Source: Haloferax litoreum (GTDB lineage Archaea; Halobacteriota; Halobacteria; Halobacteriales; Haloferacaceae). From it: 64,000 nt of DNA. The notes under the pieces were generated by a model. The model ran no database searches and was not told where the DNA came from. It saw only the letters and a program-made list of their open reading frames with translations. The stretch lies in the NCBI RefSeq assembly GCF_009674605.1, contig NZ_WKJO01000001.1, forward strand, positions 1,178,001 to 1,242,000, in the 5' to 3' direction. Every line of letters starts with the position of its first letter. Within the stretch, counting starts at the first letter, position 1. The position numbers were made by a program, and so were the translations under genes. Positions 61,012 to 64,000 of this stretch are shown here, one piece after another.

Positions 61012-61707
61012 CTATTCTTCTCGCGACGTCGCGATATCGTCGACGTTCGCCCGGTGCAGTTCTGCGAACCCGCGCGCTTCTTCGGCTAACCGCGCCTCGT
61101 CGTCACTCCGGTCTCGCAGACGCTCTTTGATGATTCGGAGCGACTGATGCTCGTTCTCGGCCATCGAAGCGGCAACCTCGTACGGGTCGTCGACGATTCG
61201 GGAGACGAGTCCCATCTGAAGTGCTTCGTCGGCGTCGACGACGCGGCCAGACAGCGAGAATTCGAGTGCGTGACCTTCGCCCACGATGCGCGGAAGACGA
61301 ACCGTTCCTCCCCACGCCCCGAAGAGACCGATTCGAACGCCCGGTTCGCCCAGTGTCGCTCGGGGTGTGGCCACTCGAACGTCGCAGGCGAGGGCGAGTT
61401 CGACACCACCGCCGCGGGCCGCACCGTCGATACCGGCGACGACGACCGACGATGACTGCTCTATGGTGTCCGCCACACGCTGGCCCTGTCTGGCGAACGC
61501 TTCCGGGTCGTCGAGTTCGGCGACGCTGTCGAGGTCAGCACCCGCGCAGAACGCTGGGCCACTTCCGCGGAGCAAGACGACCGGTGCGTCGGCGTCGTCG
61601 ATAGCGGCCCGCAAGTCGTCGAGGTCTGTCGGTCTGAGGGCGTTTCGTCGTTCGGGGCGTTCGATGGTCACGACCCGGAGGTCGCCATCGTCTGTCGTCC
61701 GTATCAT
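61012..61707 (-). CDS. Enoyl-CoA hydratase/isomerase family protein
   Basis: A 231-aa crotonase-fold enzyme from ATG 61707 (MIRTTDDGDLRVVTIERPER). Oxyanion-hole segments are AFCAGADLDSVAEL and IDGAARGGGVELALACDVRV. It converts unsaturated acyl-CoA in fatty-acid or amino-acid breakdown. It is shorter than typical (about 255 aa), lacking some C-terminal residues, but looks complete. Confidence 0.88.
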   Translation of the reverse strand: MIRTTDDGDLRVVTIERPERRNALRPTDLDDLRAAIDDADAPVVLLRGSGPAFCAGADLDSVAELDDPEAFARQGQRVADTIEQSSSVVVAGIDGAARGGGVELALACDVRVATPRATLGEPGVRIGLFGAWGGTVRLPRIVGEGHALEFSLSGRVVDADEALQMGLVSRIVDDPYEVAASMAENEHQSLRIIKERLRDRSDDEARLAEEARGFAELHRANVDDIATSREE

Positions 61708-61767
61708 ATCCACGTTGTGCCGTGGTTTTCCAAAGGTCTTTGGCCTCCCAACCGTAAGTCTCGGCCG

Positions 61768-62445
61768 ATGGACGACGCCGTGCGAGCCCGTGAGGCTGCG
61801 CGTGAGGCCCTGTCGGATATCGAGCCCGATGCCCTCCGTGCAGCGCTGGACGAACGCCTCGACGCCGCCTCCTTGACACCGGCGGTACTCACGTTCGTGA
61901 GCGCGCGGGCTGTCGAACCCAACGTCGACCTGAACGGCTTGGCAACGCGTGCCGCCGGAGTGCAACTCATCTACGAGGGGCTTCGGCTCACTCGACTGCT
62001 CGCCCGCGACGAACCGTGGGTGCACCTCGATTCGCCCGACGGCGACACCGACGCCGACTTGGACATCCTCGCTGCAGACGTGCTGGTCTCGCGCGGGTTC
62101 TACCTCCTCGCTCGGACGGAAGCGGCCGACCACGCTGTCGAGACGGTTCGGGCCTTCGGACGCGACCAGACGCGCCTCCGCAGTGCCCCCGACACCGACC
62201 GTGCTGTCCTCGACAGTAACCTCGAAGTCAACATCTGTACGTTGGCAGTCGTCGCCGGAACGACTGCAGTCGGGTCACCACCACCGACTGCGCTCGTCGA
62301 ATACGCGGCCGGGTTGGCGAAGACACAGGATGGTGATTTGCCGCCTGCCGCAGAGACGGTCTCCGAATCGACCGTCGAGCGTATCGCGGCACTCTATCGA
62401 GGCGGGTCCGGCGACGACCCGGTCACCTCGACAGCTGACCGATAA
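61768..62445 (+). CDS. Helical haloarchaeal protein (DUF7114-type)
   Basis: A 225-aa all-helical protein from ATG 61768 (MDDAVRAREAAREALSDIEP). Patterns such as GVQLIYEGLRLTRLLARDEP and DLDILAADVLVSRGFYLLA resemble prenyl-synthase-fold regulatory or accessory proteins. I believe it belongs to a haloarchaeal DUF7114 family. It is divergent from the enoyl-CoA hydratase gene (60 bp). Function unknown. Confidence 0.75.
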   Translation: MDDAVRAREAAREALSDIEPDALRAALDERLDAASLTPAVLTFVSARAVEPNVDLNGLATRAAGVQLIYEGLRLTRLLARDEPWVHLDSPDGDTDADLDILAADVLVSRGFYLLARTEAADHAVETVRAFGRDQTRLRSAPDTDRAVLDSNLEVNICTLAVVAGTTAVGSPPPTALVEYAAGLAKTQDGDLPPAAETVSESTVERIAALYRGGSGDDPVTSTADR

Positions 62446-62523
62446 TCGACATACGCTACCATGGTTCCGGGGCGATTCAAATCGAAACCCCTAAAGACAA
62501 ACCCGGACAACGAAGGAATGCGT

Positions 62524-62595
62524 GCCTGGGTAGCTTAGCGGTAAAGCGCGTCCTTGGTAAGGACGAGAGCCCGGGTTCAAATCCCGGCCTAGGCT
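62524..62595 (+). tRNA. tRNA-Thr(GGU)
   Basis: A 72-nt tRNA. The acceptor is GCCTGGG/CCTAGGC (one G-U) with discriminator T. The anticodon stem CGTCC/GGACG encloses the loop TTGGTAA, anticodon GGT. No intron. The T-loop is TTCAAAT. Archaeal tRNA-Thr typically carries discriminator U. Confidence 0.95.
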
Positions 62596-62630
62596 TTCTG
62601 CGAGGAACATCGTGACGAGCAGAAGCCGTA

Positions 62631-62694
62631 GCCGGATTTGAGCAGCGAGCAAATCTCCGATTTGCGAGTGAGTTCAAATCCCGGCCGAGGCTTT
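62631..62694 (+). repeat. tRNA-Thr-derived hairpin (inverted plus direct copy of the tRNA 3' end)
   Basis: GCCGGATTTGAGC (62631-62643) pairs with GTTCAAATCCCGGC (62672-62685) over 13 bp with one bulged C. The direct copy runs to 62694 and matches the tRNA at 22 of 23 bases. The 28-nt loop contains its own hairpin, GCAAATC/GATTTGC (62649-62655, 62659-62665). It starts 35 nt after the tRNA and ends in CTTTTT, a possible terminator. Confidence 0.75.
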
Positions 62695-62756
62695 TTCTGA
62701 AACTCACCATCGCGAGCTGTCGATGTCACTTATTCAGACAGCGAACACGCCCCAAA

Positions 62757-62987
62757 TCAGAAGACGAGTGAGAGGCCGACGAGTCCTAACGAGATGAAAA
62801 AGAGGCCGCCGAGGATTCCTGCGACACCGATTGCTCGATACGCGCGAATCGTCATTCGAGATGGGTTCGATGGGTTCAGCGGCATCAGAACCGCCATCGC
62901 ACGAGAAGGGGTTCGAACGATGAAGACACCCGTCGCAGTTCCGATCAGTCCGAATACGATTGAGAGCAACGGGTAGACAGGATTCAT
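62757..62987 (-). CDS. Small two-helix membrane protein
   Basis: A 76-aa protein from ATG 62987 (MNPVYPLLSIVFGLIGTATG). Two hydrophobic helices (residues about 5-23, 54-75) flank a basic central segment. The start was chosen by the TATA box (63011-63019) at the leaderless distance; longer starts exist at 63014 and 63023. No family recognised. Confidence 0.7.
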   Translation of the reverse strand: MNPVYPLLSIVFGLIGTATGVFIVRTPSRAMAVLMPLNPSNPSRMTIRAYRAIGVAGILGGLFFISLGLVGLSLVF

Positions 62988-63010
62988 CACTGCTATTTGT
63001 CGAACATGAT

Positions 63011-63019
63011 TCATAAAAT
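63011..63019 (-). promoter_or_regulatory. TATA box deciding the start of the 76-aa membrane protein
   Basis: The minus-strand element GGATTTTAT is centred about 28 bp upstream of ATG 62987 and supports that start over the two upstream in-frame ATGs. Confidence 0.5.
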
Positions 63020-63040
63020 CCACTCACTCTGGGTGTTCCC

Positions 63041-63544
63041 TCACCCCACGAACAACCGAATATCGTCGGCGACGACGCCCTCACACCCCGCCGGAACCGC
63101 GTCGAACCAGCTGATATCTCGAACTGGTTCGCCACCGACGTTCGGGTCCGCCGCGACCGGTCGTCCCTCGACAGTCGTCGTCCGGTACACGATATTGTAG
63201 ACTGTCCGTTTCCGGTCTGTGCCGGCCTCGCAATAGTCGAGACGGCGGACACGCTCAGGTGCGTTGAGTTCGACACTGCTGCCGGTCAACTGCTCGACTC
63301 CGTTCTGGGCGCGAACACTCCAGTCGTCGTCGGCATCGATAGAGAAGGCGGCGAGGGTCCACCCGTGGGACCCGTCATCCACCAGTAACACCGACCCGGT
63401 ATCGTTGACGACGCCCACGACGAGGTGACTCGTAAGCCCCTCGCAGACGGAGTCGAACGCCGTCGGTTCGATGACGTGAGATTCCTCGTGGAACGTGACG
63501 TCGTCTCTGTCTCGGAGTCGCGCTAGGTCGGTGAGCGAACCCAT
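63041..63544 (-). CDS. NUDIX-fold protein with a degenerate Nudix box
   Basis: A 167-aa protein from ATG 63544. CATAAATC at 63571-63578 sits at leaderless distance and rules out the longer start at 63607. The strand order (VVGVVNDTGSVLLVDDGSHG, then WTLAAFSIDADDDW, then RTVYNIVYRTTTVEGRP) is NUDIX-like, but the catalytic GxxxxxExxxxxxxREUxEExGU box is not recognisable. It may bind rather than hydrolyse nucleotides. Confidence 0.7.
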   Translation of the reverse strand: MGSLTDLARLRDRDDVTFHEESHVIEPTAFDSVCEGLTSHLVVGVVNDTGSVLLVDDGSHGWTLAAFSIDADDDWSVRAQNGVEQLTGSSVELNAPERVRRLDYCEAGTDRKRTVYNIVYRTTTVEGRPVAADPNVGGEPVRDISWFDAVPAGCEGVVADDIRLFVG

Positions 63545-63618
63545 CACGCACTCACTTCTCACTGGGCCGTCATAAATCAGAATCCCGTGTTCGGGCGCGG
63601 GTGCCACTCGGGTCGTCG

Positions 63619-64000
63619 CTACGGCGTAATCACCGCACGTCCTTCGATTTCGCCGTGTTCGAGATGTTCGGCGACGGTGTTCACTTCGTCGAGGCCGTAT
63701 CGAGTCGTTCTGAGTTCGACGTCGCCGCGTTCGACGAGGGCGACGAGTTCCTGTAGTTCGGTGTATTGGCCCACGAGCGTTCCACGGAACGAGAACTCGC
63801 CGTTGACGAGTGCTTGCGACGGTTCGTGGACGTGTCCACCGTACCCGATGATGTGGTGGTCGCCGCCGGCGGCGACGATATCAGGGGCGTACCCCGTCGT
63901 CTCGTCAGCGCCGACGAAGTCGAGTACCTGTGCCGCGCCGGTTCCATCGGTGAGTGCGTCGATTTCGGCCACTACGTCGTCCGTCGTCGGGTTAATCGTG
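63619..64000 (-). CDS. Zinc-type alcohol dehydrogenase family protein (5' part off the right edge)
   Basis: Partial gene; only the C-terminal 126 residues are in the window, with the N-terminus beyond the right edge. The visible part is the end of the NAD(P)-binding domain of the MDR family (VLDFVGADETTGYAPDIVAA, then FSFRGTLVGQYTELQELVAL). The zinc ligands and cofactor motif lie in the missing part, so the substrate cannot be predicted. Confidence 0.85.
   Translation of the reverse strand, partial: TINPTTDDVVAEIDALTDGTGAAQVLDFVGADETTGYAPDIVAAGGDHHIIGYGGHVHEPSQALVNGEFSFRGTLVGQYTELQELVALVERGDVELRTTRYGLDEVNTVAEHLEHGEIEGRAVITP

Overview
The window is chromosomal DNA from a halophilic archaeon (class Halobacteria). 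The evidence is the high GC content, the strongly acidic proteins, archaeal TATA boxes 25-30 bp upstream of many leaderless start codons, class I LysRS, rps19e/PDCD5, halocyanin, a PGF-CTERM surface protein and many small haloarchaea-specific families. From memory, the order thiL / site-2 protease / MobB-MoaE / LysRS / PitA resembles Haloferax volcanii, so a member of the Haloferacaceae is likely. This placement is an inference and was not searched.

Layout. 0-10 kb: a truncated AMMECR1 gene, the RNase P RNA, two secreted metzincin-type metalloproteases, a geranylgeranyl-reductase-type flavoprotein, a beta-CASP nuclease, a candidate iron-regulated mini-gene, and a winged-helix/two-membrane-protein operon. 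10-21.6 kb: halocyanin, a PAS histidine kinase, an Lrp regulator divergent from a DMT exporter, a second DMT exporter, a MaoC-like hydratase, a siroheme nitrite/sulfite reductase, two mini-ORFs ahead of a ParB-HTH protein, and an M20 peptidase. 21.6-23.3 kb: an intron-containing tRNA-Lys followed by a short AT-richer accessory patch with a PD-(D/E)XK nuclease. 23.3-34 kb: the fixABCX bifurcating electron-transfer operon, UspA proteins, PepF, an M28 peptidase, amphi-Trp protein, HAD hydrolase and TruA. 34-47 kb: hisS, a DMT transporter, PP-loop/PDCD5/S19e, a flippase-like protein, ThiL, a CPBP-like protein, a site-2 protease, MobB-MoaE, PyrH and LysRS. 47-54 kb: surface protein, LURP-one protein, a second site-2 protease, PitA and aldo/keto reductase. 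54-58 kb: a fructan pair, GH32 hydrolase facing GH68 levansucrase. 58-64 kb: acyltransferase, small proteins, tRNA-Gly, NadE, enoyl-CoA hydratase, tRNA-Thr, a NUDIX-fold protein and a truncated zinc-type alcohol dehydrogenase.

The most unusual signal is shared by all three tRNA genes. Each is followed, 35-40 nt after its 3' end, by a hairpin whose two arms are an inverted and a direct copy of that tRNA's own T-arm/acceptor sequence, enclosing a 26-28 nt loop. In two of them (Lys, Gly) the loops resemble each other. Because the arms differ between tRNAs but each matches its own tRNA, the unit looks like a recurrent, tRNA-specific element (trailer hairpin, terminator, or scar of integration) rather than chance.

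Most of the rest is core metabolism and translation. The patches that look accessory are 21.8-23.3 kb, the fructan pair, and the tRNA-Gly flanks.
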